A DNA stretch of 64,000 bases from Escarpia spicata (Eukaryota; Annelida; Polychaeta; Sabellida; Siboglinidae), in the NCBI GenBank assembly GCA_963995525.1, contig OZ023206.1:248001-312000 (forward strand). The letters run 5' to 3'. The notes beneath the pieces are model-generated. The model did no database searches. It saw only the letters and a list, made by a program, of their open reading frames with translations, and was not told the origin of the DNA. Both the position numbers and the translations under genes were made by a program. Positions 35,601 to 47,598 of this stretch are shown here, piece after piece; the stretch's first letter is position 1, and every line of letters starts with the position of its first letter.

Positions 35601-38600
35601 TGCATTAATTTTTTTCGAACATTTTGACATGGGACATGTTTGTCTCGTGAGTACTGAATGTACTGCTGCTTTAGACAAGATAAAACATCAAATGGGGATG
35701 AGTTTTCACAACTATAACTTCCGTAATATGTTCTTGTAACTTACGTGACGGGGATAAAACGGTAACATGCATTCCCATTTGGGGTTAATCTAGTTATGTG
35801 TGTAGCTTGATATCAATCTACCCTTCGTGAAGATTTGTAACATGCAAAACATCTATTTGGGGTAAGACCACACTAAGGATCCTTCCGCCGAAAAAAGTGC
35901 ACTACAAATACCGTTTTGCTGTGATATGCATTATTTTTTTTCGAACATTTTGACATGGGACATGTTTGTCTCGTGAGTACTGAATGTACTGCTGCTTTAG
36001 ACAAGATAAAACATCAAATGGGGATGAGTTTTCACACCTATAACTTACGTAATATGTTCTTGTAACTTACGTGACGGGGATAAAACGGTAACATGCATTC
36101 CCATTTGGGGTTAATCTAGCTATATGTGTAGCTTGATATCAATCTAGCCTTCGTGAAGATTTGTAACATGCAAAACATCTATTTGGGGTAAGACCACATT
36201 AAATATCCTTCCGCCGAAAAAAGTGCATTACAAATACCGTTTTGCTGTGATATGCATTAATTTTTTTCGAAAACTTTGATATGGGACATGTTTGTCTCGT
36301 CAGTACTGAAGGTACTGCTGCTTTAGACAAGAAAAAACTTCAAATGGGGATGAGTTTTCACACCTATAACTTACGTAATATGTTCTTGTAACTTACGTGA
36401 CGGGGATAAAACGGTAACATGCATTCCCATTTGGGGTTAATCTAGTTATGTGTGTAGCTTGATATCAATCTAGCCTTCGTGAAGATTTGTAACATGCAAA
36501 ACATCTATTTGGGGTAAGACCACACTAAGGATCCTTCCGCCGAAAAAAGTGCACTACAAATACCGTTTTGCTGTGATATGCATTAATTTTTTTCGAACAT
36601 TTTTACATGGGACATGTTTGTCTCGTGAGTACTGAATGTACTGCTGCTTTAGACAAGATAAAACATCAAATGGGGATGAGTTTTCACACCTATAACTTAC
36701 GTAATATGTTCTTGTAACTTACGTGACGGGGATAAAACGGTAACATGCATTCCCATTTGGGGTTAATCTAGTTATGTGTGTAGCTTGATATCAATCTAGC
36801 CTTCGTGAAGATTTGTAACATGCAAAACATATATTTGGGGTAAGACCACATTAAGGATCCTTCCTCCGAAAAAAGTGCACTACAAATACCGTTTTGCTGT
36901 GATATGCATTAATTTTTTTCGAACACTTGGACATGGGACATGTTTGTCTCGTGAGTACTGAAGGTACTGCTGCTTTAGACAAGAAAAAAATTCAAATGGG
37001 GATGAGTTTTCACACCTATAACTTACGTAATATGTTCTTGTAACTTACGTGACGGGGATAAAACGGTAACATGCATTCCCATTTGGGGTTAATCTAGTTA
37101 TGTGTGTAGCTTGATATCAATCTAGCCTTCGTGAAGATTTGTAACGTGCAAAACATCTATTTAGGGTAAGACCACATTAAGGATCCTTCCGCCGAAAAAA
37201 GTGCACTACAAATACCGTTTTGCTGTGATATGCATTAATTTTTTTCGAACATTTTGACATGGGACATGTTTGTCTCGTGAGTACTGAATGTACTGCTGCT
37301 TTACACAAGATAAAACATCAAATGGGGATGAGTTTTCACACCTATAACTTACGTAATATGTTCTTGTAACTTACGTGACGGGGATAAAACGGTAACATGC
37401 ATTCCCATTTGGGGTTAATCTAGTTATGTGTGTAGCTTGATATCAATCTAGCCTTCGTGAAGATTTGTAACGTGCAAAACATATATTTGGGGTAAGACCA
37501 CATTAAAGATCCTTCCGTCGAAAAAAGTGCACTACAAATACCGTTTTCCTGTGATTTGCATTAATTTTTTTCGAAAACTTTGATATGGGACATGTTTGTC
37601 TCGTGAGTACTGAAGGTACTGCTGCTTTAGACAAGAAAAAACTTCAAATGGGGATGAGTTTTCACACCTATAACTTACGTAATATGTTCTTGTAACTTAC
37701 GTGACGGGGATAAAACGGTAACATGCATTCCCATTTGGGGTTAATCTAGTTATGTGTGTAGCTTGATATCAATCTAGCCTTCGTGAAGATTTGTAACATG
37801 CAAAACATATATTTGGGGTAAGACCACATTAAGGATCCTTCCGCCGAAAAAAGTGCACTACAAATACCGTTTTGCTGTGATATGCATTAATTTTTTTCGA
37901 ACATTTTTACATGGGACATGTTTGTCTCGTGAGTACTGAATGTACTGCTGCTTTAGACAAGATAAAACATCAAATGGGGATGAGTTTTCACACCTATAAC
38001 TTACGTAATATGTTCTTGTAACTTACGTGACGGGGATAAAACGGTAACATGCATTCCCATTTGGGGTTAATCTAGTTATGTGTGTAGCATGATATCAATC
38101 TAGCCTTCGTGAAGATTTGTAACATGCAAAACATCTATTTGGGGTAAGACCACATTAAGGATCCTTCCGCCGAAAAAAGTGCACTACAAATACCGTTTTG
38201 CTGTGATATGCATTAATTTTTTTCGAACATTTTGACATGGGACATGTTTGTCTCGTGAGTACTGAATGTACTGCTGCTTTAGACAAGATAAAACATCAAA
38301 TGGGGATGAGTTTTCACAACTATAACTTACGTAATATGTTCTTGTAACTTACGTGACGGGGATAAAACGGTAACATGCATTCCCATTTGGGGTTAATCTA
38401 GTTATGTGTGTAGCTTGATATCAATCTACCCTTCGTGAAGATTTGTAACATGCAAAACATCTATTTGGGGTAAGACCACATTAAGGATCCTTCCGCCGAA
38501 AAAAGTGCACTACAAATACCGTTTTGCTGTGATTTGCATTAATTTTTTTCGAAAACTTTGATATGGGACATGTTTGTCTCGTGAGTACTGAAGGTACTGC

Positions 38601-39122
38601 TGCTTTAGACAAGAAAAAACTTCAAATGGGGATGAGTTTTCACACCTATAACTTACGTAATATGTTCTTGTAACTTACGTGACGGGGATAAAACGGTAAC
38701 ATGCATTCCCATTTGGGGTTAATCTAGTTATGTGTGTAGCTTGATATCAATCTACCCTTCGTGAAGATTTGTAACATGCAAAACATCTATTTGGGGTAAG
38801 ACCACATTAAGGATCCTTCCGCCGAAAAAAGTGCACTACAAATACCGTTTTGCTGTGATATGCATTAATTTTTTTCGAACATTTTGACATGGGACATGTT
38901 TGTCTCATGAGTACTGAATGTACTGCTGCTTTACACAAGATAAAACATCAAATGGGGATGAGTTTTCACACCTATAACTTACGTAATATGTTCTTGTAAC
39001 TTACGTGACGGGGATAAAACGGTAACATGCATTCCCATTTGGGGTTAATCTAGTTATGTGTGTAGCTTGATATCAATCTAGCCTTCATGAAGATTTGTAA
39101 CGTGCAAAACATATATTTGGGG

Positions 39123-42100
39123 TAAGACCACATTAAAGATCCTTCCGCCGAAAAAAGTGCACTACAAATACCGTTTTGCTGTGATTTGCATTAATTTTTT
39201 TCGAAAACTTTCATATGGGACATGTTTGTCTCGTGAGTCCTGAATGTACTGCTGCTTTAGACAAGATAAAACATCAAATGGGGATGAATTTTCACACCTA
39301 TAACTTACGTAATATGTTCTTGTAACTTACGTGACGGGGATAAAACGGTAACATGCATTCCCATTTGGGGTTAATCTAGTTATGTGTGTAGCATGATATC
39401 AATCTAGCCTTCGTGAAGATTTGTAACATGCAAAACATCTATTTGGGGTAAGACCACATTAAGGATCCTTCCGCCGAAAAAAGTGCACTACAAATACCGT
39501 TTTGCTGTGATATGCATTAATTTTTTTCGAACATTTTGACATGGGACATGTTTGTCTCGTGAGTACTGAATGTACTGCTGCTTTAGACAAGATAAAACAT
39601 CAAATGGGGATGAGTTTTCACACCTATAACTTACGTAATATGTTCTTGTAACTTACGTGACGGGGATAAAACGGTAACATGCATTCCCATTTGGGGTTAA
39701 TCTAGTTATGTGTGTAGCTTGATATCAATCTAGCCTTCGTGAAGATTTGTAACGTGCAAAACATATATTTGGGGTAAGACCACATTAAAGATCCTTCCGC
39801 CGAAAAAAGTGCACTACAAATACCGTTTTGCTGTGATTTGCATTAATTTTTTTCGAAAACTTTGATATGGGACATGTTTGTCTCGTGAGTACTGAAGGTA
39901 CTGCAGCTTTAGACAAGAAAAAAATTCAAATGGGGATGAGTTTTCACACCTATAACTTACGTAATATGTTCTTGTAACTTACGTGACGGGGATAAAACGG
40001 TAACATGCATTCCCATTTGGGGTTAATCTAGTTATGTGTGTAGCTTGATATCAATCTAGCCTTCATGAAGATTTGTAACGTGCAAAACATATATTTGGGG
40101 TAAGACCACATTAAAGATCCTTCCGCCGAAAAAAGTGCACTACAAATACCGTTTTGCTGTGATTTGCATTAATTTTTTTCGAAAACTTTCATATGGGACA
40201 TGTTTGTCTCGTGAGTCCTGAATGTACTGCTGCTTTAGACAAGATAAAACATCAAATGGGGATGAATTTTCACACCTATAACTTACGTAATATGTTCTTG
40301 TAACTTACGTGACGGGGATAAAACGGTAACATGCATTCCCATTTGGGGTTAATCTAGTTATGTGTGTAGCATGATATCAATCTAGCCTTCGTGAAGATTT
40401 GTAACATGCAAAACATCTATTTGGGGTAAGACCACATTAAGGATCCTTCCGCCGAAAAAAGTGCACTACAAATACCGTTTTGCTGTGATATGCATTAATT
40501 TTTTTCGAACATTTTGACATGGGACATGTTTGTCTCGTGAGTACTGAATGTACTGCTGCTTTAGACAAGATAAAACATCAAATGGGGATGAGTTTTCACA
40601 CCTATAACTTACGTAATATGTTCTTGTAACTTACGTGACGGGGATAAAACGGTAACATGCATTCCCATTTGGGGTTAATCTAGTTATGTGTGTAGCTTGA
40701 TATCAATCTAGCCTTCGTGAAGATTTGTAACGTGCAAAACATATATTTGGGGTAAGACCACATTAAAGATCCTTCCGCCGAAAAAAGTGCACTACAAATA
40801 CCGTTTTCCTGTGATTTGCATTAATTTTTTTCGAAAACTTTGATATGGGACATGTTTGTCTCGTGAGTACTGAAGGTACTGCAGCTTTAGACAAGAAAAA
40901 AATTCAAATGGGGATGAGTTTTCACACCTATAACTTACGTAATATGTTCTTGTAACTTACGTGACGGGGATAAAACGGTAACATGCATTCCCATTTGGGG
41001 TTAATCTAGTTATGTGTGTAGCTTGATATCAATCTAGCCTTCGTGAAGATTTGTAACATGCAAAACATCTATTTGGGGTAAGACCACACTAAGGATCCTT
41101 CCGCCGAAAAAAGTGCACTACAAATACCGTTTTGCTGTGATATGCATTAATTTTTTTCGAACATTTTGACATGGGACATGTTTGTCTCGTGAGTACTGAA
41201 TGTACTGCTGCTTTAGACAAGATAAAACATCAAATGGGGATGAGTTTTCACACCTATAACTTACGTAATATGTTCTTGTAACTTACGTGACGGGGATAAA
41301 ACGGTAACATGCATTCCCATTTGGGGTTAATCTAGTTATGTGTGTAGCTTGATATCAATCTAGCCTTCGTGAAGATTTGTAACGTGCAAAACATATATTT
41401 GGGGTAAGACCACATTAAAGATCCTTCCGCCGAAAAAAGTGCACTACAAATACCGTTTTGCTGTGATTTGCATTAATTTTTTTCGAAAACTTTGATATGG
41501 GACATGTTTGTCTCGTGAGTACTGAAGGTACTGCAGCTTTAGACAAGAAAAAAATTCAAATGGGGATGAGTTTTCACACCTATAACTTACGTAATATGTT
41601 CTTGTAACTTACGTGACGGGGATAAAACGGTAACATGCATTCCCATTTGGGGTTAATCTAGTTATGTGTGTAGCTTGATATCAATCTAGCCTTCATGAAG
41701 ATTTGTAACGTGCAAAACATATATTTGGGGTAAGACCACATTAAAGATCCTTCCGCCGAAAAAAGTGCACTACAAATACCGTTTTGCTGTGATTTGCATT
41801 AATTTTTTTCGAAAACTTTCATATGGGACATGTTTGTCTCGTGAGTCCTGAATGTACTGCTGCTTTAGACAAGATAAAACATCAAATGGGGATGAATTTT
41901 CACACCTATAACTTACGTAATATGTTCTTGTAACTTACGTGACGGGGATAAAACGGTAACATGCATTCCCATTTGGGGTTAATCTAGTTATGTGTGTAGC
42001 ATGATATCAATCTAGCCTTCGTGAAGATTTGTAACATGCAAAACATCTATTTGGGGTAAGACCACATTAAGGATCCTTCCGCCGAAAAAAGTGCACTACA

Positions 42101-42708
42101 AATACCGTTTTGCTGTGATATGCATTAATTTTTTTCGAACATTTTGACATGGGACATGTTTGTCTCGTGAGTACTGAATGTACTGCTGCTTTAGACAAGA
42201 TAAAACATCAAATGGGGATGAGTTTTCACACCTATAACTTACGTAATATGTTCTTGTAACTTACGTGACGGGGATAAAACGGTAACATGCATTCCCATTT
42301 GGGGTTAATCTAGTTATGTGTGTAGCTTGATATCAATCTAGCCTTCGTGAAGATTTGTAACGTGCAAAACATATATTTGGGGTAAGACCACATTAAAGAT
42401 CCTTCCGCCGAAAAAAGTGCACTACAAATACCGTTTTGCTGTGATTTGCATTAATTTTTTTCGAAAACTTTGATATGGGACATGTTTGTCTCGTGAGTAC
42501 TGAAGGTACTGCAGCTTTAGACAAGAAAAAAATTCAAATGGGGATGAGTTTTCACACCTATAACTTACGTAATATGTTCTTGTAACTTACGTGACGGGGA
42601 TAAAACGGTAACATGCATTCCCATTTGGGGTTAATCTAGTTATGTGTGTAGCTTGATATCAATCTAGCCTTCGTGAAGATTTGTAACATGCAAAAGATCT
42701 ATTTGGGG
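39123..42708. repeat. F-A-P trimers, three copies with a two-monomer interruption
   Basis: m121-m123 (39123-40100), m124-m126 (40101-41078) and m129-m131 (41731-42708) are each 978 bp. All F copies have GAGTCCTG and all P copies have CTGCAGCTTT with AAAAAAATTC. m127-m128 (41079-41730) interrupt the series: m127 starts like C and ends like A, and m128 is another CTGCAGC P. m123 and m128 end TTCATGAAG like m120, so their 3' ends appear to come from an X monomer. Confidence 0.88.
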
Positions 42709-44012
42709 TAAGACCACACTAAGGATCCTTCCGCCGAAAAAAGTGCACTACAAATACCGTTTTGCTGTGATATGCATTAATTTTTTTCGAACATTTTTAC
42801 ATGGGACATGTTTGTCTCGTGAGTACTGAATGTACTGCTGCTTTAGACAAGATAAAACATCAAATGGGGATGAGTTTTCACACCTATAACTTACGTAATA
42901 TGTTCTTGTAACTTACGTGACGGGGATAAAACGGTAACATGCATTCCCATTTGGGGTTAATCTAGTTATGTGTGTAGCTTGATATCAATCTAGCCTTCGT
43001 GAAGATTTGTAACATGCAAAACATATATTTGGGGTAAGACCACATTAAGGATCCTTCCTCCGAAAAAAGTGCACTACAAATACCGTTTTGCTGTGATATG
43101 CATTAATTTTTTTCGAACACTTGGACATGGGACATGTTTGTCTCGTGAGTACTGATGGTACTGCTGCTTTAGACAAGAAAAAAATTCAAATGGGGATGAG
43201 TTTTCACACCTATAACTTACGTAATATGTTCTTGTAACTTACGTGACGGGGATAAAACGGTAACATGCATTCCCATTTGGGGTTAATCTAGTTATGTGTG
43301 TAGCTTGATATCAATCTAGCCTTCGTGAAGATTTGTAACGTGCAAAACATCTATTTAGGGTAAGACCACATTAAGGATCCTTCCGCCGAAAAAAGTGCAC
43401 TACAAATACCGTTTTGCTGTGATATGCATTAATTTTTTTCGAACATTTTGACATGGGACATGTTTGTCTCGTGAGTACTGAATGTACTGCTGCTTTACAC
43501 AAGATAAAACATCAAATGGGGATGAGTTTTCACACCTATAACTTACGTAATATGTTCTTGTAACTTACGTGACGGGGATAAAACGGTAACATGCATTCCC
43601 ATTTGGGGTTAATCTAGTTATGTGTGTAGCATGATATCAATCTAGCCTTCGTGAAGATTTGTAACATGCAAAACATATATTTGGGGTAAGACCACATTAA
43701 GGATCCTTCCGCCGAAAAAAGTGCACTACAAATACCGTTTTGCTGTGATATGCATTAATTTTTTTCGAACATTTTGACATGGGACATGTTTGTCTCGTGA
43801 GTACTGAATGTACTGCTGCTTTAGACAAGATAAAACATCAAATGGGGATGAGTTTTCACACCTATAACTTACGTAATATGTTCTTGTAACTTACGTGACG
43901 GGGATAAAACGGTAACATGCATTCCCATTTGGGGTTAATCTAATTATGTGTGTAGCTTGATATCAATCTAGCCTTCGTGAAGATTTGTAACGTGCAAAAC
44001 ATATATTTGGGG

Positions 44013-47000
44013 TAAGACCACATTAAAGATCCTTCCGCCGGAAAAAGTGCACTACAAATACCGTTTTGCTGTGATTTGCATTAATTTTTTTCGAAAACTT
44101 TGATATGGGACATGTTTGTCTCGTGAGTACTGAAGGTACTGCTGCTTTAGACAAGAAAAAACTTCAAATGGGGATGAGTTTTCACACCTATAACTTACGT
44201 AATATGTTCTTGTAACTTACGTGACGGGGATAAAACGGTAACATGCATTCCCATTTGGGGTTAATCTAGTTATGTGTGTAGCTTGATATCAATCTAGCCT
44301 TCGTGAAGATTTGTAACATGCAAAACATCTATTTGGGGTAAGACCACACTAAGGATCCTTCCGCCGAAAAAAGTGCACTACAAATACCGTTTTGCTGTGA
44401 TATGCATTAATTTTTTTCGAACACTTGGACATGGGACATGTTTGTCTCGTGAGTACTGAAGGTACTGCTGCTTTAGACAAGAAAAAAATTCAAATGGGGA
44501 TGAGTTTTCACACCTATAACTTACGTAATATGTTCTTGTAACTTACGTGACGGGGATAAAACGGTAACATGCATTCCCATTTGGGGTTAATCTAGTTATG
44601 TGTGTAGCTTGATATCAATCTAGCCTTCGTGAAGATTTGTAACGTGCAAAACATCTATTTAGGGTAAGACCACATTAAGGATCCTTCCGCCGAAAAAAGT
44701 GCACTACAAATACCGTTTTGCTGTGATATGCATTAATTTTTTTCGAACATTTTGACATGGGACATGTTTGTCTCGTGAGTACTGAATGTACTGCTGCTTT
44801 ACACAAGATAAAACATCAAATGGGGATGAGTTTTCACACCTATAACTTACGTAATATGTTCTTGTAACTTACGTGACGGGGATAAAACGGTAACATGCAT
44901 TCCCATTTGGGGTTAATCTAGTTATGTGTGTAGCTTGATATCAATCTAGCCTTCGTGAAGATTTGTAACGTGCAAAACATATATTTGGGGTAAGACCACA
45001 TTAAAGATCCTTCCGCCGAAAAAAGTGCACTACAAATACCGTTTTGCTGTGATTTGCATTAATTTTTTTCGAAAACTTTGATATGGGACATGTTTGTCTC
45101 GTGAGTACTGAAGGTACTGCTGCTTTAGACAAGAAAAAACTTCAAATGGGGATGAGTTTTCACACCTATAACTTACGTAATATGTTCTTGTAACTTACGT
45201 GACGGGGATAAAACGGTAACATGCATTCCCATTTGGGGTTAATCTAGTTATGTGTGTAGCTTGATATCAATCTAGCCTTCGTGAAGATTTGTAACATGCA
45301 AAACATCTATTTGGGGTAAGACCACATTAAGGATCCTTCCGCCGAAAAAAGTGCACTACAAATACCGTTTTGCTGTGATATGCATTAATTTTTTTCGAAC
45401 ATTTTGACATGGGACATGTTTGTCTCGTGAGTACTGAATGTACTGCTGCTTTACACAAGATAAAACATCAAATGGGGATGAGTTTTCACACCTATAACTT
45501 ACGTAATATGTTCTTGTAACTTACGTGACGGGGATAAAACGGTAACATGCATTCTCATTTGGGGTTAATCTAGTTATGTGTGTAGCATGATATCAATCTA
45601 GCCTTCGTGAAGATTTGTAACATGCAAAACATATATTTGGGGTAAGACCACATTAAGGATCCTTCCGCCGAAAAAAGTGCACTACAAATACCGTTTTGCT
45701 GTGATATGCATTAATTTTTTTCGAACATTTTGACATGGGACATGTTTGTCTCGTGAGTACTGAATGTACTGCTGCTTTAGACAAGATAAAACATCAAATG
45801 GGGATGAGTTTTCACACCTATAACTTACGTAATATGTTCTTGTAACTTACGTGACGGGGATAAAACGGTAACATGCATTCCCATTTGGGGTTAATCTAGT
45901 TATGTGTGTAGCTTGATATCAATCTAGCCTTCGTGAAGATTTGTAACGTGCAAAACATATATTTGGGGTAAGACCACATTAAAGATCCTTCCGCCGAAAA
46001 AAGTGCACTACAAATACCGTTTTGCTGTGATTTGCATTAATTTTTTTCGAAAACTTTGATATGGGACATGTTTGTCTCGTGAGTACTGAAGGTACTGCTG
46101 CTTTAGACAAGAAAAAACTTCAAATGGGGATGAGTTTTCACACCTATAACTTACGTAATATGTTCTTGTAACTTACGTGACGGGGATAAAACGGTAACAT
46201 GCATTCCCATTTGGGGTTAATCTAGTTATGTGTGTAGCTTGATATCAATCTAGCCTTCGTGAAGATTTGTAACGTGCAAAACATCTATTTAGGGTAAGAC
46301 CACATTAAGGATCCTTCCGCCGAAAAAAGTGCACTACAAATACCGTTTTGCTGTGATATGCATTAATTTTTTTCGAACATTTTGACATGGGACATGTTTG
46401 TCTCGTGAGTACTGAATGTACTGCTGCTTTACACAAGATAAAACATCAAATGGGGATGAGTTTTCACACCTATAACTTACGTAATATGTTCTTGTAACTT
46501 ACGTGACGGGGATAAAACGGTAACATGCATTCCCATTTGGGGTTAATCTAGTTATGTGTGTAGCTTGATATCAATCTAGCCTTCGTGAAGATTTGTAACG
46601 TGCAAAACATATATTTGGGGTAAGACCACATTAAAGATCCTTCCGCCGAAAAAAGTGCACTACAAATACCGTTTTGCTGTGATTTGCATTAATTTTTTTC
46701 GAAAACTTTGATATGGGACATGTTTGTCTCGTGAGTACTGAAGGTACTGCTGCTTTAGACAAGAAAAAACTTCAAATGGGGATGAGTTTTCACACCTATA
46801 ACTTACGTAATATGTTCTTGTAACTTACGTGACGGGGATAAAACGGTAACATGCATTCCCATTTGGGGTTAATCTAGTTATGTGTGTAGCTTGATATCAA
46901 TCTAGCCTTCGTGAAGATTTGTAACATGCAAAACATCTATTTGGGGTAAGACCACATTAAGGATCCTTCCGCCGAAAAAAGTGCACTACAAATACCGTTT

Positions 47001-47598
47001 TGCTGTGATATGCATTAATTTTTTTCGAACATTTTTACATGGGACATGTTTGTCTCGTGAGTACTGAATGTACTGCTGCTTTACACAAGATAAAACATCA
47101 AATGGGGATGAGTTTTCACACCTATAACTTACGTAATATGTTCTTGTAACTTACGTGACGGGGATAAAACGGTAACATGCATTCCCATTTGGGGTTAATC
47201 TAGTTATGTGTGTAGCTTGATATCAATCTAGCCTTCGTGAAGATTTGTAACGTGCAAAACATATATTTGGGGTAAGACCACATTAAAGATCCTTCCGCCG
47301 AAAAAAGTGCACTACAAATACCGTTTTGCTGTGATTTGCATTAATTTTTTTCGAAAACTTTGATATGGGACATGTTTCTCTCGTGAGTACTGAAGGTACT
47401 GCTGCTTTAGACAAGAAAAAACTTCAAATGGGGATGAGTTTTCACACCTATAACTTACGTAATATGTTCTTGTAACTTACGTGACGGGGATAAAACGGTA
47501 ACATGCATTCCCATTTGGGGTTAATCTAGTTATGTGTGTAGCTTGATATCAATCTAGCCTTCGTGAAGATTTGTAACATGCAAAACATCTATTTGGGG
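44013..47598. repeat. P/X-rich segment
   Basis: m136-m146 are dominated by P and X in near alternation (P-D-X-P-X-A-P-X-P-X-P). m137 (44339-44664) is a C/D mosaic, with CACACTAAGG and CCGCCG at its start, then CACTTGGAC, AAAAAAATTC and a TTTAGGG end. Private changes include CCGGAAAAAG in m136, ATTCTCATTT in m140 and GTTTCTCTC in m146. No clean higher-order period is visible here beyond the dimer. Confidence 0.75.
44991..45316. repeat. Type P monomer (m139), example without a BamHI site
   Basis: Type P has A at p15 (AAAGATCC, BamHI lost), GATTTG at p61-66, GAAAACTTTGATAT at p81-94, G at p123 and AAAAAACTTC at about p144-153. A sub-branch (m11, m119, m167, m172, m180) keeps AAGGATCC and ends TACCC at p283-287, and usually precedes the CTCATGAG branch of X. 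P dominates the right third of the window. Confidence 0.8.

Larger units (their letters stand above)
27713..38470. repeat. 8-mer higher-order repeat (2608 bp), three near-identical copies and a related fourth
   Basis: Copies are m95-m102 (30647-33254), m103-m110 (33255-35862) and m111-m118 (35863-38470), order C-K-C-D-X-S-A-A. m86-m94 (27713-30646) is the related first copy with one extra C monomer at its end. The three main copies share CATTATTTTTTTTC and GCTATATG in the first C, CGTCAG in K, CTGTGATTTG with CCGTCG in S, and CACAACTAT in the last A. The differences I found among them are ACATTTTTGTC in m95, TTTTGAC in m111, GCGGTG in m104 and AACTTACG in m118 against AACTTCCG. It is the most homogeneous higher-order segment in the window. 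It shares its S-A-A core with the upstream 11-mer. Confidence 0.92.
20543..42708. repeat. Monomer type order, m64-m131 (middle third)
   Basis: m64-73: C-D-X-S-A-A-X-F-A-P. m74-84: C-C-K-X-S-A-A-X-F-A-P. m85-94: C-C-K-C-D-X-S-A-A-C. m95-102: C-K-C-D-X-S-A-A. m103-110 and m111-118 repeat that order. m119-131: P-X-F-A-P-F-A-P-C-P-F-A-P. Starts continue at +326 from 20543 to 23803 (m74, 325 bp), then 24128 to 27388 (m85, 325 bp), then 27713 to 42383 (m131). Every S type in the window lies between m63 and m116, so S marks a regionally confined amplification. Type calls rest on linked substitutions, and individual monomers can be mosaics. Confidence 0.8.
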
